A stretch of DNA of 64,000 bases, taken from NCBI GenBank assembly GCA_907163375.1, contig CAJQUW010002096.1, positions 186,001 to 250,000 on the forward strand, in the 5' to 3' direction. Source of the DNA: Prostheceraeus crozeri. Its lineage: Eukaryota; Platyhelminthes; Polycladida; Euryleptidae. Under the pieces are notes generated by a model, which saw nothing but the letters and a program-made list of their open reading frames with translations, searched no databases and was not told where the DNA came from. Below are positions 44,515-53,550 of the stretch, piece after piece (the first letter of the stretch is position 1; each line of letters begins with the position of its first letter). A program made the position numbers and the translations under genes.

Positions 44515-47500
44515 ATGGTTGTCTGCTCTAAGTGTGGAAAGAAGTTTACAATTGTTAGCAATTTAACGCGTCATGAAAAATTTTGCAAGCTAGGAATAAA
44601 GCATAAATGTAGTAATTGTCCATATGAAACCAGTAGGAAAGATAATTTAAAAAGACACAATCTCGTATGTTGCAGTCAAGAAGGAATAGGAACAAATAAT
44701 ACTAATTTATCAACTTGTAGTAGTCATGTTAGGGACATTCCAGATAGCGCTTTAAATAATGATGAAGCTTTTAGGCATTGCTGCTCTCACTGTGGTAAGA
44801 ATTATAATAGCACAAGTAGATTCCGTCAACACAATAATATACATGATATGAACATTGAAATGAGTAGTCACAATAATTATGGAACACTCACCCTTAGTGA
44901 AAGCGCCTTCAGCGGACGTGCTCGCGTGTATGACATTACACCAACCATTCAAACAGTAGATGTAACATCTTTTTTATTCAACATGCGAACCTTACTAGAA
45001 AATTTAGTTAATGACTTGCGAACTAGTCTTCAACTACGTGGTCGATTAATTGCTCAAATTCGCTATGTCCGTTCTAATCCTCAAGAGGAAGAAACTTTTC
45101 TCGCGCACTTCACCTCATTATCATCAAATTATATATATGACTTTGACACATGGTTTCAGGATAATTTAAATAGTTTATCAAATCATGTTTCAACTTTTGC
45201 AAATAGAGGAAGCAATTGGGTTGTTGATAAAGTAGTAAATGTAGAATTCAATTTAATTTCAACTCCTCTACTATCTGGTGGTAAAATGAATACTTTACCT
45301 AAAAAGTTAAGAAGTTCTAAGGCTGTAATAAATGTAAATTCAAATTCAAATGACTGCTTCATGTATTCTATCTTGTCAATCATTCACTACGATGAAGTTA
45401 CTCATTCAAAGATAAACGAGGTAAACTCATATAGAAAGTGGACATCTGAATTGGTTATGGATGGCATTTCCACACCAGTGTCAATAAAGGACATTCCTAA
45501 GTTTGAGAAAAACAATGATATAAAAGTAAATATCCACTTGTATGAAAATGGTCTCAAGGGAGTAAGATACAACAGCAATTTCATTGGCAAAAGAACCGTT
45601 AATATTTTGCTAGTGCTACATAACGGTTTTGCCCATTATTGCGGCATACGAAAATTATCTAGGTTATATAGCAAATTTTACACAAGTCGCAAGATTTTTT
45701 GTGAAAGATGCACTCAATCCTTTTCAAAGAGAAGCGTTTTAGAACGACATTTTCAATTCTGTAGTCGTGGTAAGGCGCAAATAGAAAAAATGCCCAAACA
45801 TTTAGAAGTTCAGATAAGTAGTACTGAGCACCAACTCAGTCCACCTTTAGTCATATACGCCGATATCGAGTGTTTAATAGAAAACAAAATTCATAAACCT
45901 GCGGCTGTAGGTGTGTACCACGTCTGGCATGAGGCACTTCAGTCAACCTACAATAACACCTATTATCTGTTTGAAGGGGAAAATTGCATCGCTGAGTTCC
46001 TAAATCATTTAGAAGATGTTGTCCAAAATTTATATGATAATCAAAATGTCATGACCAGAATGCCGATGCGATTGACAGCAGTGGAAGATATTGCTCATAA
46101 AAATGCAGAAAATTGCAATAAATGTAAGATAAAATTTAGTGAAGATATATCAAAAGTTCGTGATCACGATCACATAACCGGAAAGTACAGGCAAGCATTA
46201 TGTTCAAAGTGCAATTTGCGATTAAGATTGAATCGACGAGAGCTTCCTGTTTTCTTTCACAATTTCAAAAACTATGACAGCCATATTGTTTGTTATAAAG
46301 CAATTGGTAAAAAGAAATCTTGGAAGTTAGATGTTATTGCAGCTACTGCTGAGAAATATATTACTCTATCATCAAAAATTCCAGTAAGCGAATATAATGG
46401 AAAGCCTGTATATTTTAAATTGAAATTTTTGGACTCTTATCAATTTCTGAGCGCATCGCTTGCTGAATTAGCCAAAAGTCTGAAAGTCTACAAACATGTA
46501 GAAGCGCTGCGAAATGAATTTCCAAAATTAACTGATGATATTCTTTACGAAAAAGGAGTGTTTCCGTACTCATATTTTAGTAGTTTGGCAACTCTAACGG
46601 AGCTCTGTCTTCCTCCTCAAAGGGAATTTTACAACGATCTTACTCTTGAGCATTGCAACGATATAGATTATGAGCACGCGAAAAAAGCATGGAATGCGTT
46701 TAATTGCAAAACATTTGGAGACTACATGCTTGCATACCTCAAGTTAGATGTCTTGCTGTTGGCAGACATTTTTGAGACATTTAGGAAATTAAGTCAGGAT
46801 GAAGATCAAGTAGATCCAGTTCATTTTGTTAGCCTACCTCACCTTAGCTTCACATCAGCATTGAATTTTGCTTCGAATGATCCTCCACACTACATTCAAG
46901 ATGAGAGCATGTATAATCTTTTTGAGAGGGGGATCCGAGGAGGTATGACGTTTACAAATATTCATAGAGCGCGTGCTCGTATTTCAGAGTTGCAAAACAA
47001 TCCACATGAGAGCCGTCATTTAGCATATTTAGACGTCAACAACCTTTACGGTTCGTCGCTAAGTGAGAATCTCCCACATTCAAACTTCAAATGGCTTGAT
47101 GAAGGTCAAGTAGTGTACTTCTCAAATGAGGAAAACATTCAAAATATTGATAATGAGGCTGATATAGGTTATGTCTTTGATTTGGATTTAGAATATCCTT
47201 CAGACATTCACGATGACACGGCTGATTTTCCATTAGCTCCAGAAATGCAATTGGTAGAGCAAAAAATGTTTTCTACATATATGAAAAATTTCTATGAAAC
47301 TTTAAGACCAAATATGTGTTTCACAAGCACAAAGAAACTGTTGCTGCATCAGTTCGATCGAGAAAATTATGTTGTTCATTACTCGATTCTAAAATTCTAC
47401 CTCTCTATGGGAATGAAGATAAAGAAGGTCCATGCTGGAATCCAGTTCACACAAAAATCGTGGCTGAGACAATATATTGATATGAATTCGCAGAAAAGAG

Positions 47501-48376
47501 CTCAATCAAAATCTGATTTTGAAAAAGCGTTTTATAAATTAAAAAAACAACTCCCTGTTTGGTAAGACTATGGAGAATGTGAGACGTCGGAGAAACTTCA
47601 AATTAGTAAATACAACATTGCAACTATCTAAATTGGCCAATCATCCCCTATATGTCCAGCATAAGATATTCGATGAAGATTTAGTTGGTATGGAACTGTA
47701 TAAACCTTCAATAGTTCTAAATAAACTAATTTATGTTGGTCAAGCAGTTCTTGACTATAGTAAATTAGAAATGTACCAGTTGTATTATAAAGATTTAATT
47801 AGATGTCCACTGATAAATAGAGCACGTCTTTGTGGAGGTGATACCGATAGCTTTTTCCTTTGTCTATACACCTCACCATCTGTTCGTCTAGAGGATATAT
47901 TCCTGTATTTCGGTGAAAAATTTGATTCCTCAAATTATGATGTGAATCACCGTTTATATTCAATTACAAACAAGGCTAGACTCGGTTGTTTTAAGGATGA
48001 GTGCGCGGGAAAGTTGCTTGAGGAGATGGTTCTTTTGAAACCAAAAATGTATTCAATGAAATTTCTAGATTCAACACATCATAGCATTAGGCGAGCAAAG
48101 GGTATACAGAGAGCAGTGGTTAGACGCATAGAACATAGTGACTATAGAAATGTTTACTATACTGAGAAAGATACCAATGAGCAAATAACCGTCATAAATT
48201 CAAAAAACCACATAGTTGAAACAAAAACGTTTAGAAAGCGAGGGCTCTCACTTTGGGAAGATAAGCGCTGCTGGATAAATAAGAACTTATCTTTACCATA
48301 TGGACACTATAGCCTTGGACTTCCTCCTCCGTCAAAAAGACGAAAATGTCTTCCCACAGCAGGTGATGTAGAATAG
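44515..48376 (+). pseudogene. polB: Polinton protein-primed DNA polymerase B region (about one break)
   Basis: This would replicate the linear element by protein priming. In order there are three C2H2 zinc fingers near residues 4-24, 32-52 and 90-110. An OTU-protease-like block follows with NDCFMYSILSIIHY near residue 279. Next are a further zinc finger, ExoI YADIEC near 448, an endonuclease-VII-like HNH segment DHDHITGKYRQALCSKCN near 548, ExoII FHNFKNYDSH near 581, ExoIII YLKLDVLLLAD near 741 and polymerase motif A YLDVNNLYGS near 838. Motif C, GGDTDSFF, is near 47,840. Exonuclease and polymerase acidic residues are present. The region appears interrupted about once and is treated as a fossil. 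It is driven by the TATA box at 44,474 and is followed by two smaller genes on the same strand. Confidence 0.95.
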
Positions 48377-48583
48377 CGGATAGAACAACGGTAGAATCCA
48401 TAAAAAAATAACACGTAGGTAGTAAATATTTGAGTGTACATTTCTACATCTTTCCGATATGTAGAAATTGAATTTGAATACATAACAGCATTCAGCATCC
48501 TTCCGATATGTTGATTTGCAAACATAAACTAACTTTAGGCAATTATCAGATTATAATAATTACATTAAGAATAACTTCAGAAT

Positions 48584-49168
48584 ATGCCTCATTATATCAG
48601 AACATGGAAGTTAAGTGACAGACAAAAAATTCACCTAACAGATTCAAGCAAAATAGTTTTTCGACATTCTGTAACAAATAGTAGAAATCATCGTGGTGTT
48701 TCTATTAGTAGTGACGCATTGCCCTCACTTAAAGATTTTGCTAATCTGATTGAGCGACATGATACTCGGATGAAGATTCCTCTGGATGAAAAGGTATGGA
48801 TAAAATATGATTCAACTGTCAAACTTTACGTATGTTCATCCAAGAGGAAAGACGTTGATCATCGATTTTTTCGTTTTAGTGACGTCACATGGGGTTCCTT
48901 TATAAAGGAGATTCTACCAAGTATAATTTCATTCGTCAGAGATGGACGACATCAGTCAGATGAAAGTGGTGAATCGCATGGTGGTTACAAAAGCAAACTC
49001 AAAACTCGATCTACATCAAATCGAGCGAGACATACCCAACAGAAAGCAATGGTTAATAGTGAAGAAGAGGCGAAAGCCGACGACGAGTTTGTATCTGGGG
49101 CGACCCACAATGTTGACATGGAGAATCTTGAGGAAGGAGAAATCTATGACTGTCCTTTTCTTTCCTAA
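48584..49168 (+). CDS. possible PC4-like DNA-binding protein, weak
   Basis: The frame encodes 194 residues. Two segments look alike: KIHLTDSSKIVFRHS followed by HRGVSISSDALPSLKDF, and VWIKYDSTVKLYVCS followed by FFRFSDVTWGSFIKEILPSI. The pattern of a short beta strand, variable loop, G/F-V-S strand and then a helix resembles the PC4 / transcription-cofactor fold that binds single-stranded DNA. The similarity is only at the level of pattern. The C-terminal 70 residues are charged and probably disordered (SEEEAKADDEF). That tail overlaps the start of the TBP-like frame by more than 200 bases. It could equally be an unrelated Polinton-specific protein. Confidence 0.5.
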   Translation: MPHYIRTWKLSDRQKIHLTDSSKIVFRHSVTNSRNHRGVSISSDALPSLKDFANLIERHDTRMKIPLDEKVWIKYDSTVKLYVCSSKRKDVDHRFFRFSDVTWGSFIKEILPSIISFVRDGRHQSDESGESHGGYKSKLKTRSTSNRARHTQQKAMVNSEEEAKADDEFVSGATHNVDMENLEEGEIYDCPFLS

Positions 49169-49505
49169 TGGAACAGTGCAGTGTGTTGGGTGCTTCGATG
49201 ATTGTGATCTCAATTACCTACACTCCGTGTTGGAAATACTATTACGGGATAAATTACCTAATTGGAAAGTAAAAACCATGACAGTGTTATGCGAATTGAA
49301 TTATCGCTATGACTTTCGCAAAGTTTCCTCTACGTCCAATCTTACTTATGAGGTGGAGTTATTTCCTGCTGCGCAAATGACAAATTGGCATCCTTATCAC
49401 GTTCACGTGTTCCACAATGGGAAAGTTGTGATAACTGGCATTAAAGACTTGAAAGTTGTATCCCAAATAATAAGTGATTTGAAAAATTATTTTGTAAAAA
49501 GTTGA
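48942..49505 (+). CDS. TATA-box-binding-protein-like protein of the Polinton
   Basis: The 187-residue frame has the length of a TBP core (about 180) and its two-repeat layout. Repeat 1 starts with VVTKANSKLDLHQIERDIPN, matching the TBP start of the type 'V.NLGCKLDLK.IA....N.EYNP'. It then has TVLFFPNGTVQCVG, matching 'ALIFSSGKMVCTG'. Repeat 2 has MTVLCELNYRYDFRKV, matching 'NMVGSCDVKFPIRL', then YEVELFP, matching 'YEPELFP', then VHVFHNGKVVITG, matching 'LLIFVSGKVVLTG'. The phenylalanines that TBP inserts into the DNA minor groove are matched at Phe74 and Phe157. Its likely role is to bind the TATA boxes found upstream of several genes of this element. The start is uncertain, because the N-terminal part overlaps the preceding frame. 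A shorter product from the methionine at 49,148 would lack repeat 1 in part. Confidence 0.75.
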   Translation: MDDISQMKVVNRMVVTKANSKLDLHQIERDIPNRKQWLIVKKRRKPTTSLYLGRPTMLTWRILRKEKSMTVLFFPNGTVQCVGCFDDCDLNYLHSVLEILLRDKLPNWKVKTMTVLCELNYRYDFRKVSSTSNLTYEVELFPAAQMTNWHPYHVHVFHNGKVVITGIKDLKVVSQIISDLKNYFVKS

Positions 49506-49564
49506 TGGACTGTTGTAAATAGTTTGTAAAAAGTTGATGGACTGTTGTAAATAGTTTGTAAATA
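49498..49564 (+). repeat. 33-bp tandem repeat after the TBP-like gene
   Basis: GTAAAAAGTTGATGGACTGT plus TGTAAATAGTTT is present twice in succession. The first copy overlaps the stop codon of the TBP-like frame. Confidence 0.85.
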
Positions 49565-49615
49565 TACATTTCAATTGTGAAACTTTGCTCTCCCTCTAAA
49601 CATTACGCTCTGGGA

Positions 49616-49650
49616 AATAAAACAAATTTTGCATATATAATGAATTTATT
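49616..49650. terminator. convergent polyadenylation signals
   Basis: AATAAA on the forward strand (49616-49621) serves the rightward genes. On the reverse strand AATAAA (49645-49650) overlaps the stop codon of the protease gene. The two transcription blocks therefore meet here within about 35 bases. Confidence 0.5.
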
Positions 49651-50110
49651 ACAAGACTGAGTTCATATAATTGTTGAGAATTACATCGTTTTTAGCACAA
49701 TTTCTAGAGAATAATCGAATAACACTTTTATAGTCACTTTTCAAAGGTCGTTCATTAACAAAATATAGTACGTAGCCCCCACACATGAGGGATCTATTAC
49801 TTTGGAGTGGGAACGATGTCACTTTCTTTCTAGTCCATGAGAATCTATTGATCCATATTGATATATCATGTAATGGCGGCTGATTGAGAGAATCAAAATA
49901 TTCAGCTACTCTATTGCGATTTATGTACACCGCAACCCAATGTTTACCACGAAGATTAACCGTGTCTGTATTTATAATCAGAGAACAGGGATATGACTGA
50001 ATTGATGTAGGTAGTTCATCTCTTGGGAATACATTGAGAAACAATTTCTTGGAATAGGGATGAGCTTTCTTCATTAAGTTTAAGATTTCCACATTACTGA
50101 GGTTGCTCAT
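49649..50110 (-). CDS. adenain-like cysteine protease (capsid maturation)
   Basis: The frame encodes 153 residues. The catalytic order of adenovirus-type proteases is visible: His57 in RGKHWVAVYI, an acidic residue in EYFDSLN (Asp73), Gln103 in FPLQSN and Cys110 in SLMCGGYVLYF. In Polintons and adenoviruses this enzyme trims capsid and core proteins during assembly. Length is typical for Polinton members and shorter than adenovirus adenain (about 200). The start codon overlaps the stop codon of the capsid gene upstream, so the two lie in one tightly packed reverse-strand block. Confidence 0.9.
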   Translation of the reverse strand: MSNLSNVEILNLMKKAHPYSKKLFLNVFPRDELPTSIQSYPCSLIINTDTVNLRGKHWVAVYINRNRVAEYFDSLNQPPLHDISIWINRFSWTRKKVTSFPLQSNRSLMCGGYVLYFVNERPLKSDYKSVIRLFSRNCAKNDVILNNYMNSVL

Positions 50111-51393
50111 CTCTGATAGTTGGCCAAGACGTCTCTCAATCTAGTAATTTCAATGCTGCTGTCATAGATTGCGTAAAGTAAACCCGTTACAGGAACTTTC
50201 AAAGGATCCGCAAATGTGAGTTCCAATCGAAGGTTACCAGCTTTTGTAACATCCACATTTTCCCCAGTTATATCACAATCTGCTTTGAGGTTGTATAATA
50301 TATAGAAGTAGCCATTCTTATACATATCCATCGTAATACCATTTGAATCGTCAGTGTTGAACATGTCTAGTGCCATGAAAGTAGAGCAATATTCGCGAAC
50401 AAAATTGTTTTCCTTAAAATTCGGTTGATAGGCCTTACAAGCAACTGAATTGCCATCTGCGAATAGACCGAGTTTCGTGATACCAAAATGTTGAAAATGA
50501 AACGGATTCTTCTGAAAGTTACCACAAAATGATTCATTTTCTACAAACGCGATGTACACCGCCTTCGGTAGGGCAATTGGAAAGAGGTTGGGATAATCAA
50601 AAGATGAGGTAGTCGCCGGAATCGTAAAAGTGGTTAGTACACTATGATTGACTGGATATATAGCATTGTGGTTCTTCAGTCCTACAGCATGTTGATTGAT
50701 GACTGTGGGATTCATTTTTACTCGCCTTACATTGAGGACAGCTTCCGTTATGTGTACATCATAGGATGCAGCAGGTCCGAATGACATCAAAGCAAATTTT
50801 GATTTAGCACGAACAAATGTCAATCGCATTTGTACTTGAGATAGGAGGTATCTCGATTGACGGAAAAAATCAAGATAGACAGGACCTTTTAGATGTAGTT
50901 CAGCTGAATCAGCAGTTAATTCCACACGCTTTTTCAAACCATTATTAGCGAAATCATCGAACTTACCAGACTGATCTGTAAACCAACCAGCAGCTTGTAA
51001 GTGCGTTTGTTTGGCCTGGTTTTGAAACTGAGTCAATGTATATAAGTAAGCTCCATATGGATATGATGAATCTCCTCCTTCAATCTGCTTATTATTTAGT
51101 GATAAAGTGACATCTGAGAAGAGACTGGCAATTGGGAGATTAATCAACCCCACTTTGTCCTTAGAATCAATGTTAGTACCATCAGTTTTTTTAATTTGTA
51201 CACACAATTCCAAGTCAATAGACTGACAGTCGATGTAGTCGTCAGCATTAGCAGTAACATCAAACTGAATAGGTATGTCATTACCCACAATATTTGTTGA
51301 GGGAAAATAGTCAACAATTCTCGACGAAATTATGTCAGTTTGCTGGGGTGATGTATCAAAAAAGCACAAAGCTGAATTGATAGTCGATTGCAT
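50107..51393 (-). CDS. Polinton major capsid protein (double jelly-roll)
   Basis: The 428-residue protein lacks charged clusters and is rich in beta-strand-like segments. The N-terminus IVDYFPSTNIVGNDIPIQFD leads into DDYIDCQSIDLELCVQIKK, an N-terminal pattern of Polinton capsid proteins (preparatory strand, then 'ID...L.......D'). GGDSSYPYGAYLYTL and FRQSRYLLSQVQMRLTF are further conserved-looking strands. The C-terminus has NLRLELTFADPLKVPVTGLL. Position between the protease and the basic core-like protein is the usual Polinton order. The assignment rests on length, composition, motif pattern and synteny. Confidence 0.85.
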   Translation of the reverse strand: MQSTINSALCFFDTSPQQTDIISSRIVDYFPSTNIVGNDIPIQFDVTANADDYIDCQSIDLELCVQIKKTDGTNIDSKDKVGLINLPIASLFSDVTLSLNNKQIEGGDSSYPYGAYLYTLTQFQNQAKQTHLQAAGWFTDQSGKFDDFANNGLKKRVELTADSAELHLKGPVYLDFFRQSRYLLSQVQMRLTFVRAKSKFALMSFGPAASYDVHITEAVLNVRRVKMNPTVINQHAVGLKNHNAIYPVNHSVLTTFTIPATTSSFDYPNLFPIALPKAVYIAFVENESFCGNFQKNPFHFQHFGITKLGLFADGNSVACKAYQPNFKENNFVREYCSTFMALDMFNTDDSNGITMDMYKNGYFYILYNLKADCDITGENVDVTKAGNLRLELTFADPLKVPVTGLLYAIYDSSIEITRLRDVLANYQR

Positions 51394-51403
51394 TTCGCTC
51401 AGT

Positions 51404-51880
51404 TTAGAAATACGTTAATCTCCTTCGTTTCGACTTATTTCCAACTGATTTCGATTTCCGCTTTCGCTTTCGCTTTCGCTTTCTTGTCTTCTTCACAGGA
51501 AGCTTCGATCTAGATTTCCTAACTCTTCGTCTTTGCTTAGTAACTCGACCGGATCCAACTTGTCTTGTCTTGTTGCGCCTCTTACGAACAGGTCGTCTCG
51601 ACTTTGTTAGGTCATCCAATGCATCAATAGCTGATTGCTGAGCACGGACTTTCATTGATTCTCCTATATCCGCTCCTTGGAGTGCATCCGCAGCAACATT
51701 TGCACCAAAATCTAAAGCTCTGTTTCCTACGCGTTTCATCACTGGCAACGCATAGCGTTTAAGTCCAGGAAGTAATGCACGCTTTAATGCACCAAATATT
51801 CCGCCTCCTACTTGTCGCCTACCTCCAGCAAATACGGGATATCCGCTTTGATATGATGGTCTGCTATAAAAGCCTGTCAT
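51404..51880 (-). CDS. basic core-like DNA-binding protein with amphipathic N-terminus
   Basis: The frame encodes 158 residues. The N-terminal part has GGGIFGALKRALLPGLKRY, a glycine-led amphipathic helix like those in adenovirus minor core/cement proteins (pVI, pX type). The second half is extremely basic, with KKTRKRKRKRKRKSKS, and would condense DNA inside the capsid. The lysine-arginine run is encoded by a GCTTTC hexamer microsatellite on the forward strand, so its length may vary between copies. It lies 10 bases upstream of the capsid start in the same orientation. Confidence 0.7.
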   Translation of the reverse strand: MTGFYSRPSYQSGYPVFAGGRRQVGGGIFGALKRALLPGLKRYALPVMKRVGNRALDFGANVAADALQGADIGESMKVRAQQSAIDALDDLTKSRRPVRKRRNKTRQVGSGRVTKQRRRVRKSRSKLPVKKTRKRKRKRKRKSKSVGNKSKRRRLTYF

Positions 51881-51922
51881 TGTAAATTTGAATTCTGAAG
51901 AATTTCACAATAGCGTAAAGCC

Positions 51923-53536
51923 TTAGTCTCGATTCTTAATATGTAGTGTCAGCACAGTAACACCACCATAGAATGGAACAATTTCACCCGCATCATCATG
52001 AATTGAAATGTCGATTCTATTGATAACACTTCGATTGATCGGTAAATACATTTTGTTGATGAATTCACGATTGATTAACTGCTTCCGGCCGGATGATAGG
52101 GGAAATGTGCGTAGCAATGGAGCCTCGATGTCACCAACTCTAGTATACTCAACAATATTGCAGTAAATATATAAGTTACTGATGTCTCTCTCTAATGAAG
52201 GTGCTGAATTACCAATGGTTGTACCTTCATTTATTGTGAATTTTGAGAACCCTAGAATTGTTGCCAACATCTTGTCGAGCTTAATGAGGTAATTTCTCCC
52301 TACTTTTAAAACCATTCGCTTCTTTAAGGGATCATATGAAAAGAAGTACTCATCTGCGTTGAGGTAGTGTGCACCATTTTCATTTAGTTTTGTACAAATT
52401 TCCGATGGTGTGTTTAGATCTTCAACGTTTAAATTGACCCTCCTTACTAGCTCAGTTGAGGTACTCAATTCGTCAGCCAGTATTTTATCGGAATATACAT
52501 TGATGTGCCATGCGTCGTTTGTTGCTGTCTTTAGTTTATTGGAATTCAACTGAATCTTATATGTATCATTTAATTCTGTCAAACACGGTGGACTATCAGG
52601 ATGCTTGAATAGTCTCTGAATTTCTGATCCGAATTCAATAACAGCGGAATTAGACTTTTCCAAAGGTGTCTTTTTAGTGAAAACAAGAAATTCTACCTCC
52701 ATTTCAGCAGTAAAAAGAGTTACTTTCTCTTTCTTATATTCACAAGTCATTAAACTTTCTGGCACTGATCCTTGAAACTTTCTTGCAACGTCTTCAATAT
52801 TTTTAATAACTTCAAATTTTTCCTTGACGCGGACACTCCTTTTCTGTAGTGCATACAACGGTGCAATTCTACATTGAAAATCACTAACTGTTCTCTCAGC
52901 TTTCCATCCAAGTCCATTATACCAATGTAGAGATGAAAATGTAGTTCTGGGAAACCCTAGAGTGTGTGCCAAATCTCTACCTAATATTAGCAGAACATGC
53001 TTCCTCCCTTCTTTCAATAGTTTAGTTGAGCCTTTTACAACTGGCTTGAAGAATCTATTTAAAGTGAGAGTGAAGAGATCGTTTATTCGTCGGAACATTT
53101 TACCAATTTCATTCTCTGTATCTTGCAAGCTGAGTGTGGGAACTGTAGAATTGAAGGAAGACGTTGCATATGCCTTTTCAATTTTGATCATGTTCTTGAC
53201 AGACGGTAGCGATGGTGAGAAAGGATGTAAAGTAAGATGATGAAAATCCCATGTTCCATGTAGACCATTCTGAAATAGGCGAAAACAATCATCCTTTTCA
53301 CGTACTTCCGTGTGTATTTCAAAATAATTATTCGTTAACAAACTAATATCATTGTAATATGTGACTTCAGTTAATGCGACTTCGTGAGGGCCACTCAGAT
53401 AAAGAGGCTTGGCAAACTCAACCGAATACTCCGATGGTTTGTTCTCTGGAAATATCTTTGGATTGCTGTTGCTCGGGAGAATGATGTTGAACTCAGCAGA
53501 CGACATTATTGGATATGATGTGGGATCAGTAGTCAT
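51923..53536 (-). CDS. putative minor structural (penton-like) protein
   Basis: The 537-residue frame probably starts at the internal methionine of MSSAEFNIILPSNSNPKIF (about 53,506). This opening and YSVEFAKPLYLSGPHEVAL resemble a protein found next to the capsid genes in many animal Polintons ('F...LPSN.S....N..S.y.v.l..p..L.g..EVaL'). A second region, LNVEDLNTPSEICTKLN, recurs in the same family. No enzyme motif is visible. I infer a minor capsid or vertex protein from its position and the repeated beta-rich domains. The family resemblance is firmer than the role. Confidence 0.65.
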   Translation of the reverse strand: MTTDPTSYPIMSSAEFNIILPSNSNPKIFPENKPSEYSVEFAKPLYLSGPHEVALTEVTYYNDISLLTNNYFEIHTEVREKDDCFRLFQNGLHGTWDFHHLTLHPFSPSLPSVKNMIKIEKAYATSSFNSTVPTLSLQDTENEIGKMFRRINDLFTLTLNRFFKPVVKGSTKLLKEGRKHVLLILGRDLAHTLGFPRTTFSSLHWYNGLGWKAERTVSDFQCRIAPLYALQKRSVRVKEKFEVIKNIEDVARKFQGSVPESLMTCEYKKEKVTLFTAEMEVEFLVFTKKTPLEKSNSAVIEFGSEIQRLFKHPDSPPCLTELNDTYKIQLNSNKLKTATNDAWHINVYSDKILADELSTSTELVRRVNLNVEDLNTPSEICTKLNENGAHYLNADEYFFSYDPLKKRMVLKVGRNYLIKLDKMLATILGFSKFTINEGTTIGNSAPSLERDISNLYIYCNIVEYTRVGDIEAPLLRTFPLSSGRKQLINREFINKMYLPINRSVINRIDISIHDDAGEIVPFYGGVTVLTLHIKNRD

Positions 53537-53550
53537 TCACCAATATTAGC

